Counted from the first letter of the stretch, positions 42,587 through 51,034 are shown. The stretch: 64,000 nucleotides of DNA from Kitasatospora sp. MAA19 (GCF_029894125.1 NZ_JARXYZ010000038.1:1-64000), one strand, 5' to 3'. Notes: generated by a model from the letters alone, not told the origin. A program made the numbers and translations.

Positions 42587-43702
42587 ATGCCCACACACAT
42601 TCCCGGACACAGAGTGACCGGTGGCGCCCGGTCCTCGGGAGGGCCGCGGACCGAGCGGCGCCCCGTGACCGAGTTCCCGCCCAAGGCGACGGGGACCATG
42701 GGAGGCTTGTCGCGCCAGGGCGGCCGGCCGTCGGCGGTGCCAGGCCAGACCGCCGACGCGGTCGGCGCCGCCGCCATCGACGGCGCACCCCACCCGAGCG
42801 CCGGCGGCCCCCTGGCGCCGGACGGCACCTCCCCGCCAGGCCCGGAGCAGGGGCCCAGCGGTCAGCGGCCCAGCGGTCAGAGGCTCGGCGGTCAGGGGCT
42901 CGGCGGGCAGGGGCCCGGGGCCCAGGGGTCTGGAGCCGAGGGACGCACCGCGCTCGAAGAGCTCTGGCGCTCGTACAAGGAGACCGGTGACCAGCGACTG
43001 CGCGAGCAGCTGATCCTGCACTACTCGCCGCTCGTCAAGTACGTGGCGGGGCGGGTCGGGGTCGGCCTGCCCTCCAACGTCGAGCAGGCCGACTTCGTCT
43101 CCTCGGGGGTCTTCGGGTTGATCGACGCGATCGAGAAGTTCGACATCGACCGCGCCATCAAGTTCGAGACCTACGCGATCAGCCGCATCCGCGGCGCGAT
43201 CATCGACGAACTGCGGGCCCTGGACTGGATTCCGCGCTCGGTGCGGCAGAAGGCGAAAGCCGTCGAGCGGACATACGCGACGTTGGAGGCCCGGCTGCGC
43301 CGGACGCCGCACGATCCCGAGGTCGCGGCCGAGATGGGCATCGCGATCGAGGATCTGCACGCCATCTTCAGCCAGCTGTCCCTGGCCAACGTGGTGGCCC
43401 TGGACGAGCTGCTGCACCCGGTGGGGGAGGGCGGCGACCGGCTGAGCCTGATGGACACCCTGGTGGACCACGGCGCCGACAACCCGGTCGAGGTTGCCGA
43501 GGACCGTGAGCTGCGCCGACTGCTGGCCCAGGCGGTCAACACCCTCCCCGAGCGGGAGAAGACCGTGGTGACGCTCTATTACTACGAGGGCCTCACCCTC
43601 GCCGAGATCGGCCAGGTGCTCGGGGTGACGGAGAGCCGGGTGAGCCAGATCCACACCAAATCCGTCCTCCAGTTGCGCGCCAAGCTGTCGGACATTCGGT
43701 AG
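42587..43702 (+). CDS. whiG: sporulation sigma factor WhiG with extended N-terminus
   Basis: 371 residues if translation starts at ATG 42587 (MPTHIPGHRV), which resembles the start of S. coelicolor WhiG; ATG 42557, GTG 42665 and ATG 42698 are alternatives. WhiG is a FliA-type sigma factor that commits aerial hyphae to sporulation. The conserved part begins at LEELWRSYKETGDQRLREQL, and region 2 (VEQADFVSSGVFGLIDAIEK, then FDIDRAIKFETYAISRIRG) and region 4 (VTLYYYEGLTLAEIGQVLG) are intact. Ahead of it lie ~120 Gly/Pro/Gln-rich residues, including five 5-residue repeats at 42860-42934; S. coelicolor WhiG is ~280 residues. Confidence 0.93.
   Translation: MPTHIPGHRVTGGARSSGGPRTERRPVTEFPPKATGTMGGLSRQGGRPSAVPGQTADAVGAAAIDGAPHPSAGGPLAPDGTSPPGPEQGPSGQRPSGQRLGGQGLGGQGPGAQGSGAEGRTALEELWRSYKETGDQRLREQLILHYSPLVKYVAGRVGVGLPSNVEQADFVSSGVFGLIDAIEKFDIDRAIKFETYAISRIRGAIIDELRALDWIPRSVRQKAKAVERTYATLEARLRRTPHDPEVAAEMGIAIEDLHAIFSQLSLANVVALDELLHPVGEGGDRLSLMDTLVDHGADNPVEVAEDRELRRLLAQAVNTLPEREKTVVTLYYYEGLTLAEIGQVLGVTESRVSQIHTKSVLQLRAKLSDIR
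42860..42934 (+). repeat. 15-bp coding tandem repeat in whiG N-terminus
   Basis: Five adjacent 15-base units starting at 42860, 42875, 42890, 42905 and 42920, encoding GQRPS, GQRLG, GQGLG, GQGPG and AQGSG. The unit is a multiple of three, so copy-number change would keep the reading frame. Confidence 0.8.
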
Positions 43703-43704
43703 CG

Positions 43705-43726
43705 CGCGCCGGGCCTGCCCGGCGCG
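43705..43726. terminator. terminator after whiG
   Basis: Perfect arms CGCGCCGG (43705-43712) and CCGGCGCG (43719-43726) with a six-base loop, two bases after the stop codon. Confidence 0.7.
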
Positions 43727-43923
43727 GCGGCATCCCCGGGTCGCACGCCTGTCCACTACCCCGGGAGGTATCCCCGGGGTGCGCGCCCGGCCTCAACCAC
43801 GGGCTCCAGCCCGGCTGAACGCCTCACCGCACGCCCGCTCGTACGCCGCGTCGCGCGCCTGCGCTTCCCACCCAAATGCGCGGCGCCGTATCTGCCGCAC
43901 GTAGGGCTCCGTACAGTGGGAGC

Positions 43924-44532
43924 GTGCCGAAGATCCGAGCGGCCACGGTGGCCGAGCATCGCCAGCTGCAGCGGGCAGCCCTCCTTGACGCTGCCCGCAC
44001 CCTGCTCACCGAGGGCGGCATGGAGGCGCTGACCTTCCCCGCGCTCGCGGCGCGCACCGCTCTGGCGCGCTCCTCGGTCTACGAGTACTTCCGCTCCCGG
44101 GCCGCCGTGGTCGAGGCGCTCTGCGAGGTGGACTTCCCGCTCTGGGCGGCCGAGATCGAGGCCGGGATGGAGAGCTGCGACAGCGCGGCCGACCGGATCG
44201 AGGCGTATGTCCGGGGCCAACTGGCGCTGGCCGCCGATCCGCGCCACCGGGCGGTGGTGGCGATCTCCGCGCTGGAACTCGACGATGCCGCGCGCGAGCG
44301 CATCCGGGTGGCGCACGGCAAGCTGGTCGGCCTAGTGGTCCAGGCCCTGGAGGATCTCGGTCACGCGCAGCCCAGGCTCGCCGCGGCGCTGCTCCAGGGG
44401 ATCGTGGAGGCGGCCGTCCGCCGGGCCGAGAAACTGGCCTCCGGGGAATGCAGCGGGTGTGCTGCCGAGCGCCCCGAGCTGATTGCGGACGCCGCCGTGG
44501 CCATGGCCCTGCACGGCCTCGACCGGACCTGA
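43924..44532 (+). CDS. TetR-family transcriptional regulator
   Basis: 202 residues from GTG 43924. The N-terminal HTH is clear: LLDAARTLLTEGGMEALTF then ALAARTALARSSVYEYFRSR. The C-terminal ligand-binding part is Ala/Glu-rich with no diagnostic features, and a Cys pair (CSGC) lies near the end. The ligand is unknown. Its last 201 bases lie opposite the end of the M23 peptidase open frame. No adjacent efflux gene is present, so the target is unclear. Confidence 0.85.
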   Translation: MPKIRAATVAEHRQLQRAALLDAARTLLTEGGMEALTFPALAARTALARSSVYEYFRSRAAVVEALCEVDFPLWAAEIEAGMESCDSAADRIEAYVRGQLALAADPRHRAVVAISALELDDAARERIRVAHGKLVGLVVQALEDLGHAQPRLAAALLQGIVEAAVRRAEKLASGECSGCAAERPELIADAAVAMALHGLDRT

Positions 44533-45159
44533 GCCACCAACCAGCCCAACCAGCCCGCCCGGCCCACCCGGCTCGTCCGGCCTGGTGTGCCCGGCGCCGC
44601 CCAGCGGCAGCAGTCGCGCCGCCCCCGCGCCGAACAGGGCCAGCGGGTCGAGATAGCGCCCGCCGCGCAGCAGCCCCCAGTGCAGGCAGTCCCGCGCGGG
44701 GCAGTGCCGCCCGTCGGGGGCGAGCCGCCCGATCACCTGCCCGGCGGTTAGCGCGGTGCCGACCGGGACGGTGCCGGCGACGGGCAGGTAGGTGGTCCGC
44801 AACGGAGGGGATCCCGAGCCCTGGTGGGTGACGGTCACTACCGGGCGTCCCGCCACCAGCCCGGAGAAGGTGACCGCTCCCGCGGCCGCCGCTCGTACCT
44901 CCGCCCCGGGCGCGCCGGCGAGGTCCACTCCCCGGTGCCCGGCGGCCCAGGGCTTGGCCGGCGGCTCGAACCGACCGAGCACCCCGCCGGGCCCGCCCAC
45001 CGGCCAGGCCCGTTCGCCGCCCGGGCCGGGGCCGGCAGCTCCACCGAGAGCCGAGCTCCGCACCGCACCGTCATAGCCATAGCCATAGCCATAGCCATAG
45101 TCAGGAACGGAAGCCAGCAGCATCAGCGCCGCCAGCACGACGACCAACCCTCGCACCAC
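44332..45159 (-). CDS. M23-family peptidase (LytM domain), secreted
   Basis: 275 residues from GTG at 45159 (or 45156), preceded by GGGAGAGGGG; earlier starts would put the signal peptide inside the protein. Signal core LVVVLAALMLLASVPD is followed by a YGYGYGYGY repeat. The LytM domain has the zinc motif HRGVD (His75, Asp79) and the C-terminal CLHWG (His160); the position usually occupied by the first His of HxH is Cys158, so catalysis is uncertain. Residues ~210-275 are encoded opposite the TetR gene and are Gly-rich; they may be a non-conserved extension. Confidence 0.75.
   Translation of the reverse strand: MVRGLVVVLAALMLLASVPDYGYGYGYGYDGAVRSSALGGAAGPGPGGERAWPVGGPGGVLGRFEPPAKPWAAGHRGVDLAGAPGAEVRAAAAGAVTFSGLVAGRPVVTVTHQGSGSPPLRTTYLPVAGTVPVGTALTAGQVIGRLAPDGRHCPARDCLHWGLLRGGRYLDPLALFGAGAARLLPLGGAGHTRPDEPGGPGGLVGLVGGSGPVEAVQGHGHGGVRNQLGALGSTPAAFPGGQFLGPADGRLHDPLEQRRGEPGLRVTEILQGLDH
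45072..45101. repeat. hexanucleotide repeat CATAGC
   Basis: Five near-perfect tandem CATAGC units in a region otherwise above 70 % GC. On the minus strand they encode alternating Tyr-Gly just after the M23 signal peptide. In-frame, so copy number could change without a frameshift. Confidence 0.85.
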
Positions 45160-45915
45160 ACCCCTCTCCCTCCCCCTCTCCCTCCCCTTGCCCGTCCCGC
45201 CTACCCCGGCCTGACCGAACCGGCCCGGCGTGAACCGGCCCAGCACGAACCCGGCCGGCGTTGACCAGGCCGGCCCGACGGCGGACGGAGCCGGGCACCC
45301 GGCGCGAACAGTCATGCCCCGAGGCTCACTGCGTCGCCGCCCCCACACCACCCACTTCCGGATACCTGTGGACAAACCGCCCTCACGGCCTGCACCCATC
45401 CCTCCAAGGGGTGTACGGGCACCGCCATCCGGTGGACAAGCTGCATACCAGCGGCCTACCAGCAACGCACCACCGGTCGGCCACCGGCCGGCCACCGACC
45501 CACCACCGACGCGCCGACGGCCCCGCCGCCCCCTCTCCCGCCCCCGCGGACCCACCCGCCCCAGGCCCTCCGCCAGCCGCGGAGTCGCCCGCCCCTCGGC
45601 GCTTCCCGTACACTTCACACGCGACCCGGTCCGCCGGGTCGACTTCGCACGCCCCGCCACCGGTGGACGAACGCGGCTCAGCCGCTGCCTCCGCCAGGTG
45701 CGAGTGCCGCTCGGTCCGCCGAGCCCGCCCGGTCCCCGGATCGAGTGGGTGGAAGCGGCTCGGCACGTTCGGGGCGTCAGGCGTGGCTGTCACCTGGCCG
45801 CCACGGACAAACCGAGCCTGACCCGGCCGACCGCACCGCACGAGCGGGGAGCGCCACCGCGCGAACCGCCGTCCGCTGCGCGACCGCCGGGCCGTAACAC
45901 CTGAGGAGCACGGCC
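45160..45915. promoter_or_regulatory. 756-base divergent region between M23 gene and rpsB
   Basis: No open frame here has family features; the long ones are Arg/Pro-rich shadows. TGTGGACAA at 45367-45375 is the reverse complement of TTGTCCACA, the preferred streptomycete DnaA box, and GGTGGACAA at 45431-45439 is one base off. The remainder presumably holds the rpsB promoter and S2 leader. The rpsB ribosome-binding site GAGGAG lies at 45902-45907. Confidence 0.45.
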
Positions 45916-46818
45916 ATGGCCGTCGTCACGATGCGGGAGCTGCTGGAGAGCGGCGTCCACTTCGGTCACCAGACCCGCCGTTGGAACCCGAAGATGAAGC
46001 GCTTCATCATCACGGAGCGCAACGGCATCTACATCATCGACCTCCTGCAGTCGCTGAACTACATCGACCGCGCCTTCGAGTTCATCAAGGAGACCGTTGC
46101 CCACGGCGGCAGCGTCCTCTTCGTCGGCACGAAGAAGCAGGCCCAGGAGGCCATCGCCGAGCAGGCCACCCGCGTGGGCATGCCCTACGTGAACCAGCGC
46201 TGGCTCGGCGGCATGCTGACCAACTTCTCGACCGTCTACAAGCGCCTGCAGCGCCTGAAGGAGCTCGGCGAGCTGGACTTCGCGGACGTGGCCGGTTCCG
46301 GCCTCACCAAGAAGGAGCTCCTGGTCCTCCAGCGCGAGCACGACAAGCTGGAGAAGACCCTCGGCGGTATCCGCGACATGCAGCGCGTTCCCAGCGCCGT
46401 CTGGATCGTGGACACCAAGAAGGAGCACATCGCGGTCGGCGAGGCCCGGAAGCTCAACATCCCGGTCGTCGCCATCCTCGACACCAACTGTGACCCCGAC
46501 GAGGTCGACTACAAGATCCCGGGCAACGACGACGCGATCCGCTCCGTCACCCTGCTGACCCGTGTGATCGCCGACGCCGTCGCCGAGGGCCTGAAGGCCC
46601 GTGCCGGTGTCGCCAAGGGCGACGTCAAGGCCGAGCCGGGTGCCGACCAGCCGCTGGCCGACTGGGAGAAGGACCTCATCGAGGGCGAGAAGAAGGCCGA
46701 GGAGGCCCCCGCCGCCGCTGAGGCTCCGGCCGAGGAGGCCCCCGCCGCCGAGGCCCCCGCCGCCGAGGCTCCGGCCACCGAGGCTCCGGCCACCGAGGCT
46801 CCGGCCGAGCAGGCCTGA
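45916..46818 (+). CDS. rpsB: 30S ribosomal protein S2
   Basis: 300 residues. The start AVVTMRELLESGVHFGHQTR and the core KRFIITERNGIYIIDLLQ are characteristic of S2. The last ~60 residues are a repetitive tail of Ala/Pro/Glu/Thr (APAAEAPATEAP-like) encoded by short DNA repeats at 46730-46815, long even for an actinobacterial S2. Two hairpins separate it from tsf, the classic rpsB-tsf attenuation arrangement. Confidence 0.97.
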   Translation: MAVVTMRELLESGVHFGHQTRRWNPKMKRFIITERNGIYIIDLLQSLNYIDRAFEFIKETVAHGGSVLFVGTKKQAQEAIAEQATRVGMPYVNQRWLGGMLTNFSTVYKRLQRLKELGELDFADVAGSGLTKKELLVLQREHDKLEKTLGGIRDMQRVPSAVWIVDTKKEHIAVGEARKLNIPVVAILDTNCDPDEVDYKIPGNDDAIRSVTLLTRVIADAVAEGLKARAGVAKGDVKAEPGADQPLADWEKDLIEGEKKAEEAPAAAEAPAEEAPAAEAPAAEAPATEAPATEAPAEQA

Positions 46819-46830
46819 CGCACCAAGGGT

Positions 46831-46904
46831 GAGGGGCACCCGCCGGTACGACACCGGTAGGTGCCCCTCTCTCCCACGCCGGGACCGAACCATCGGTCCC
46901 GGCG
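46831..46904 (+). terminator. double hairpin between rpsB and tsf
   Basis: Hairpin one pairs GAGGGGCACC (46831-46840) with GGTGCCCCTC (46860-46869), and its loop can pair internally (CCGGT/ACCGG). Hairpin two pairs CGCCGGGACCGA (46877-46888) with TCGGTCCCGGCG (46893-46904) around ACCA. Together they may partly terminate transcription and adjust EF-Ts to S2. Confidence 0.75.
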
Positions 46905-46947
46905 TCTCCCCACGCAGACACGCGAGACGCGAGAAGAGATTCACACC

Positions 46948-47787
46948 ATGGCGAACTTCACCGCCGCGGACGTCAAGAAGCTCCGTGAGCTCACCGGCGC
47001 CGGCATGATGGACTGCAAGAAGGCCCTGGACGAGGCCGAGGGCAACGTCGAGAAGGCCGTCGAGCTCCTGCGCATCAAGGGCCAGAAGGGCGTTGCCAAG
47101 CGCGAGGGCCGTGACGCCTCCAACGGCGCCGTCGCCGCGCTGATCGCCGAGGACAAGAAGTCCGGCGTTCTGGTCGAGCTGAACTGCGAGACCGACTTCG
47201 TCGCCAAGGGTGACAACTTCGTCAAGGTTGCCGACGCGATCGCCGCCCACGTGGCCAAGACCGCCCCGGCCGACCTGGACGCCGCCCTGGCGTCCGAGAT
47301 CGAGGCCGGCAAGACCGTCCAGCAGTTCGTCGACGAGGCCAACGCGACCCTGGGCGAGAAGATCGTCTTCCGTCGTTTCGCTCAGTTCGACGGTGACGGC
47401 TTCGTCGCGGTCTACCTGCACAAGACCAGCCCCGACCTGCCGCCGGCCGTCGGCGTCCTGGTCGAGCTGGACAAGGAGAACGCCGAGGTCGCCAAGGACG
47501 TCGCGCAGCACATCGCCGCCTTCGCGCCGAAGTACCTGTCCCGCGAGGACATCCCGGCCGAGGACATCGAGAACGAGCGCCGCGTCGCCGAGGCCACCGC
47601 TCGCGAGGAGGGCAAGCCCGAGGCCGCCCTGCCGAAGATCGTCGAGGGTCGCGTCACCGGCTTCGTCAAGGAGAACTCCGTTCTGGAGCAGGCCTTCGCG
47701 AAGGACAACAAGAAGTCCGTCGCCAAGGTCCTCGAGGAGAACGGCGTCGCCCTCAAGCGCTTCGCCCGCTTCCGCGTCGGCGCCTGA
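46948..47787 (+). CDS. tsf: elongation factor Ts
   Basis: 279 residues from ATG 46948. EF-Ts exchanges GDP on EF-Tu. The N-terminal UBA-like domain with VKKLRELTGAGMMDCKKALDE and the core VELNCETDFVAKGDNF are diagnostic. Residues in QKGVAKREGRDASNGAVAAL match the rest of the family. Co-transcribed with rpsB apart from the attenuator. Confidence 0.97.
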   Translation: MANFTAADVKKLRELTGAGMMDCKKALDEAEGNVEKAVELLRIKGQKGVAKREGRDASNGAVAALIAEDKKSGVLVELNCETDFVAKGDNFVKVADAIAAHVAKTAPADLDAALASEIEAGKTVQQFVDEANATLGEKIVFRRFAQFDGDGFVAVYLHKTSPDLPPAVGVLVELDKENAEVAKDVAQHIAAFAPKYLSREDIPAEDIENERRVAEATAREEGKPEAALPKIVEGRVTGFVKENSVLEQAFAKDNKKSVAKVLEENGVALKRFARFRVGA

Positions 47788-47913
47788 GCCACGTTCCACC
47801 TGGTCCCCGGCAGCCTTACGCTGGGAACCGCCCCCGCCCGCTGACCAGGGCGGGCGGAACGCCGAACGGGCTCACCCAGTGCCAGCCGTCCACGGGCGGG
47901 CCGCGTCGGCACC

Positions 47914-48021
47914 ATGAACGACGAGGAGGCCATTGCCGTGCAGGACACCGAACCGGTTCCCGCGGCAGTGGCCTCCTCTCGCGTACGCGCAGGCCGGGCA
48001 TCCGCACACCCGCGCCTGTGA
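47914..48021 (+). CDS. possible 35-residue peptide upstream of pyrH
   Basis: An ATG-initiated frame of 35 codons (MNDEEAIAVQDTEPVPAAVA...) lies in the 261-base tsf-pyrH gap, ending 27 bases before pyrH. No strong ribosome-binding site precedes its ATG, although GAGGAGG lies inside it ahead of an in-frame GTG at 47938. It may be a leader peptide or chance. A weak GC dyad around 47833-47862 precedes it. Confidence 0.25.
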   Translation: MNDEEAIAVQDTEPVPAAVASSRVRAGRASAHPRL

Positions 48022-48048
48022 GCCAGTAGGTGCAAAAAGGAGAAGTCC

Positions 48049-48813
48049 ATGCAGGAGACGCAGGAGACCGCGCAGGACCCCAAGGCCGGCTCGCGCCGCC
48101 GGGTGCTGCTCAAGCTGTCCGGTGAAGCCTTTGCCGGTGGTGGCGGACTCGGCGTCGACCCGGACGTCGTGCACGCGATCGCCCGGGAGATCGCCACCGT
48201 CGTCCGCGCCGGTACCGAGGTCGCGGTGGTCATCGGCGGCGGCAACTTCTTCCGGGGCGCCGAGCTGCAGGTGCGCGGCATGGACCGGGCGCGCTCCGAC
48301 TACATGGGCATGCTCGGCACCGTGATGAACTGCCTGGCACTGCAGGACTTCCTGGTCAAGGAGGGCATCGAGACCCGGGTCCAGACCGCCATCACCATGG
48401 GTCAGGTCGCCGAGCCGTACCTGCCGCTGCGGGCCGTCCGGCACCTGGAGAAGGGCCGTGTGGTGATCTTCGGCGCCGGTATGGGCATGCCGTACTTCTC
48501 GACCGACACCACCGCCGTCCAGCGGGCCCTGGAGATCCACGCCGACGTCCTGCTGATGGGCAAGAACGGCGTGGACGGCGTCTACGACTCCGACCCCCGG
48601 ACCAACCCGGACGCGGTGAAGTTCGACGCGCTGGAGTACTCCGAGGTCATCGCGCGCGACCTCAAGGTCGCCGACCTCACCGCGATCACGCTGTGCAAGG
48701 ACAACAACCTTCCGATGCTGGTCTTCGAGCTGCTGGCGGAGGGCAATATCGCGCGTGCGGTGAAGAGTGAGAAGATCGGCACACTCATCAGCCAGGATTC
48801 TGTCCGGGCCTGA
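48049..48813 (+). CDS. pyrH: UMP kinase
   Basis: 254 residues with a strong AAAAAGGAGAAG ribosome-binding site. PyrH makes UDP from UMP. The amino acid kinase fold is clear: RRVLLKLSGEAFAGGGGLG, VVIGGGNFFRGAEL, and GMGMPYFSTDTTAVQRALE, with GVDGVYDSDPRTNPDAVKFD near the C-terminal half. The N-terminal ~15 residues are acidic and non-conserved. Part of the rpsB-tsf-pyrH-frr-cdsA series. Confidence 0.97.
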   Translation: MQETQETAQDPKAGSRRRVLLKLSGEAFAGGGGLGVDPDVVHAIAREIATVVRAGTEVAVVIGGGNFFRGAELQVRGMDRARSDYMGMLGTVMNCLALQDFLVKEGIETRVQTAITMGQVAEPYLPLRAVRHLEKGRVVIFGAGMGMPYFSTDTTAVQRALEIHADVLLMGKNGVDGVYDSDPRTNPDAVKFDALEYSEVIARDLKVADLTAITLCKDNNLPMLVFELLAEGNIARAVKSEKIGTLISQDSVRA

Positions 48814-48911
48814 GCAGCAACCAGCCGTACGGGGCGGCGCCGTCGCCGTGACCGGCCTCGACGCCGATACCGGTCGGGACAACCGCAGATGAACCGGACA
48901 GGGAGATCACA

Positions 48912-49469
48912 GTGATCGAAGAGACCCTCCTCGAAGCCGAGGAGAAGATGGAGAAGGCCGTTGCCGTCGCCAAGGACGACTTCGCCGCCATCCGCACCGG
49001 CCGTGCCCACCCGGCGATGTTCGCCAAGATCGTCGCCGAGTACTACGGCGCCGTGACGCCGATCAACCAGCTGGCCTCGTTCTCGGTGCCGGAGCCCCGG
49101 ATGGCGGTCGTCTCGCCGTTCGACAAGACCGCGCTGAAGGCGATCGAGCAGGCGATCCGGGACTCCGACCTGGGCGTCAACCCGTCCAACGACGGCTCCA
49201 TCATCCGGGTGGTGCTGCCCGAGCTGACCGAGGAGCGCCGCCGGGAGTTCATCAAGGTCGCCCGTGGCAAGGGCGAGGACGCGAAGGTCTCGATCCGCGC
49301 GGTGCGCCGCAAGGCCAAGGACGCCATCGACAAGCTGGTCAAGGACGGCGAGGTCGGCGAGGACGACGGCCGCCGTGCCGAGAAGGAGCTCGACGACACC
49401 ACGGCCAAGTACGTGGCCGCCGTCGACGAGCTGCTGAAGCACAAGGAAGCCGAGCTGCTCGAAGTCTGA
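48912..49469 (+). CDS. frr: ribosome recycling factor
   Basis: 185 residues from GTG 48912 with GGGAG upstream. RRF splits post-termination ribosomes with EF-G. EKMEKAVAVAKDDFAAIRTGRAH and NDGSIIRVVLPELTEERRRE are typical of helices 1 and the central domain. Its TGA shares one base with the cdsA ATG (TGATG), so cdsA is translated by restarting ribosomes. Confidence 0.97.
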   Translation: MIEETLLEAEEKMEKAVAVAKDDFAAIRTGRAHPAMFAKIVAEYYGAVTPINQLASFSVPEPRMAVVSPFDKTALKAIEQAIRDSDLGVNPSNDGSIIRVVLPELTEERRREFIKVARGKGEDAKVSIRAVRRKAKDAIDKLVKDGEVGEDDGRRAEKELDDTTAKYVAAVDELLKHKEAELLEV

Positions 49470-50941
49470 TGAACGACGCCCCTGACGCCCCTGGCTACTG
49501 GGGCCCGTCCGACCAGCAGTTCCAGCCCTACCGGCCGGCGCCGCAGGCACCGCCGCAGCAGGCGCACCCGGCGCCGGGGTACGGCGAGTACCCGGCGCCG
49601 CCGCAGGCCCAGGGCTACCCCGGCCACCCGGGCGGCCAGGCCGCCTACCCGGGTGCGCCGGGAGGTGCACCGGCCGCCCCCGGTCACCGTTCGGATCACC
49701 CGCAGCAGCCTCCGGTGTACTGGGGCGGCGACGCGGAGGAGACTCAGGTCATGCCTCCCGTACCGGCCGACCCCGGTCCGTTCCCCGGCGCGCCGGACCA
49801 GGCACCCCCGGCGGTCCCCGGCCGGTCGGCCGATCCCGCCGCCGGCCAGTCCCGGGAGGCCGGCCGGCTGAGCGGCCCGCTGTTCCGGGACGAGCAGCCC
49901 GAGGCGGCGGTGCCCGGCGTGACGGAGACGGTCGTGCTGCGCGCGATATCCGATGACGTCACCCCCGCCCCCGGCCGCGGCGCCCCGCCGTACCCGGGGG
50001 CCCCGGTGCCTCCCGTGCCGCCGCCGAGCCACCCGGCGGCCGGGCAGCCCCGCTTCGTGCCGTCGTCCCATCCAGGGCAGGAGACACCCGTGGCCGCCCA
50101 GTCCACCCCGCAGCCGCAGCCGCGCAAGCAGCGCGGTGGCCGTAACCTCCAGGCCGCCATAGGCGTCGGGGTCGGTCTCGGTGTGGTGATCATCGCCTCG
50201 CTGTTCGTGGTGAAGGCGCTGTTCCTGTTCGTCGTGATGGCCGCGGTGTCGGTCGGAGTCTGGGAGCTGACCAGCCGACTCGCCGAGCGCAAGCAGATCA
50301 AGGCGCCGCTGGTCCCGCTGGTCGCGGGCGGCATCGCGATGCTCGCCACCGGCTACTGGGCCGGGGTGCAGTGGGCCGCGGCCTCGCTCGTGCTGACCGG
50401 ACTGGCGGTGATGGTCTGGCGGATGGTCGAGCCGCCGGAGAACTACCTGCGGGACATAACGGCCGGTGTGTTCACCGCCTTCTACGTGCCGTTCCTGGCC
50501 ACTTTCGTGGCGTTGATGCTGGCGGCGGACGACGGCCCCCAGCGGATCGTGCTGTTCCTGATCGTCACGATCTGCAGCGACACCGGTGCCTACGCGGTGG
50601 GCTACAAGTTCGGCAGGACCAAGCTCGCCCCGACGATCAGCCCGGGCAAGACCCGCGAGGGCCTGGCCGGCGGCATCGGCCTGTCGATGCTGGCGGGCGC
50701 CGTCCTGATGCAGCTGATCATCGACGGCGGCAGCTGGTGGCAGGGACTGATCCTGGGCGGTTGCGCGGCGGTCACCGCGACCCTGGGCGACCTGGGCGAG
50801 TCGATGATCAAGCGCGACCTCGGGATCAAGGACATGGGTACGCTGCTGCCCGGCCACGGCGGCATCATGGACCGGCTGGACTCGCTCCTGCCGACCGCCC
50901 CGGTGGTCTGGCTGCTGCTGGCGGCCTTCGTCGGCAGCTGA
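49469..50941 (+). CDS. cdsA: phosphatidate cytidylyltransferase with long N-terminal extension
   Basis: 490 residues. CdsA converts phosphatidic acid and CTP to CDP-diacylglycerol. The last ~265 residues form the enzyme with several membrane spans and the signature ESMIKRDLGIKDMGTLLPGH followed by GGIMDRLDS. The first ~225 residues are a Pro/Gln/Gly-rich hydrophilic extension with no known domain. It starts in the frr stop (TGATG). Confidence 0.95.
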   Translation: MNDAPDAPGYWGPSDQQFQPYRPAPQAPPQQAHPAPGYGEYPAPPQAQGYPGHPGGQAAYPGAPGGAPAAPGHRSDHPQQPPVYWGGDAEETQVMPPVPADPGPFPGAPDQAPPAVPGRSADPAAGQSREAGRLSGPLFRDEQPEAAVPGVTETVVLRAISDDVTPAPGRGAPPYPGAPVPPVPPPSHPAAGQPRFVPSSHPGQETPVAAQSTPQPQPRKQRGGRNLQAAIGVGVGLGVVIIASLFVVKALFLFVVMAAVSVGVWELTSRLAERKQIKAPLVPLVAGGIAMLATGYWAGVQWAAASLVLTGLAVMVWRMVEPPENYLRDITAGVFTAFYVPFLATFVALMLAADDGPQRIVLFLIVTICSDTGAYAVGYKFGRTKLAPTISPGKTREGLAGGIGLSMLAGAVLMQLIIDGGSWWQGLILGGCAAVTATLGDLGESMIKRDLGIKDMGTLLPGHGGIMDRLDSLLPTAPVVWLLLAAFVGS

Positions 50942-50957
50942 CGCGCCGAGCGGTCGA

Positions 50958-50989
50958 AGGGCCCCGGACGCCCGCGCGTCCGGGGCCCT
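50958..50989. terminator. strong terminator after cdsA
   Basis: Perfect 14-bp arms AGGGCCCCGGACGC (50958-50971) and GCGTCCGGGGCCCT (50976-50989) with loop CCGC, 17 bases after the stop, closing the rpsB-cdsA series. Confidence 0.85.
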
Positions 50990-51034
50990 CGCGCGTCCTG
51001 GCGTGCGTCCGGCGTCTGCGACACTGGATGAACC

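Noticed and set aside
45230..45904. 224-residue open frame between the M23 gene and rpsB
   Set aside because: Arg/Pro-rich with no domain and codon use like non-coding GC-rich DNA.
48019..48048. Riboswitch ahead of pyrH
   Set aside because: No known aptamer motif was recognised in the tsf-pyrH gap, only a weak dyad and a possible short peptide.
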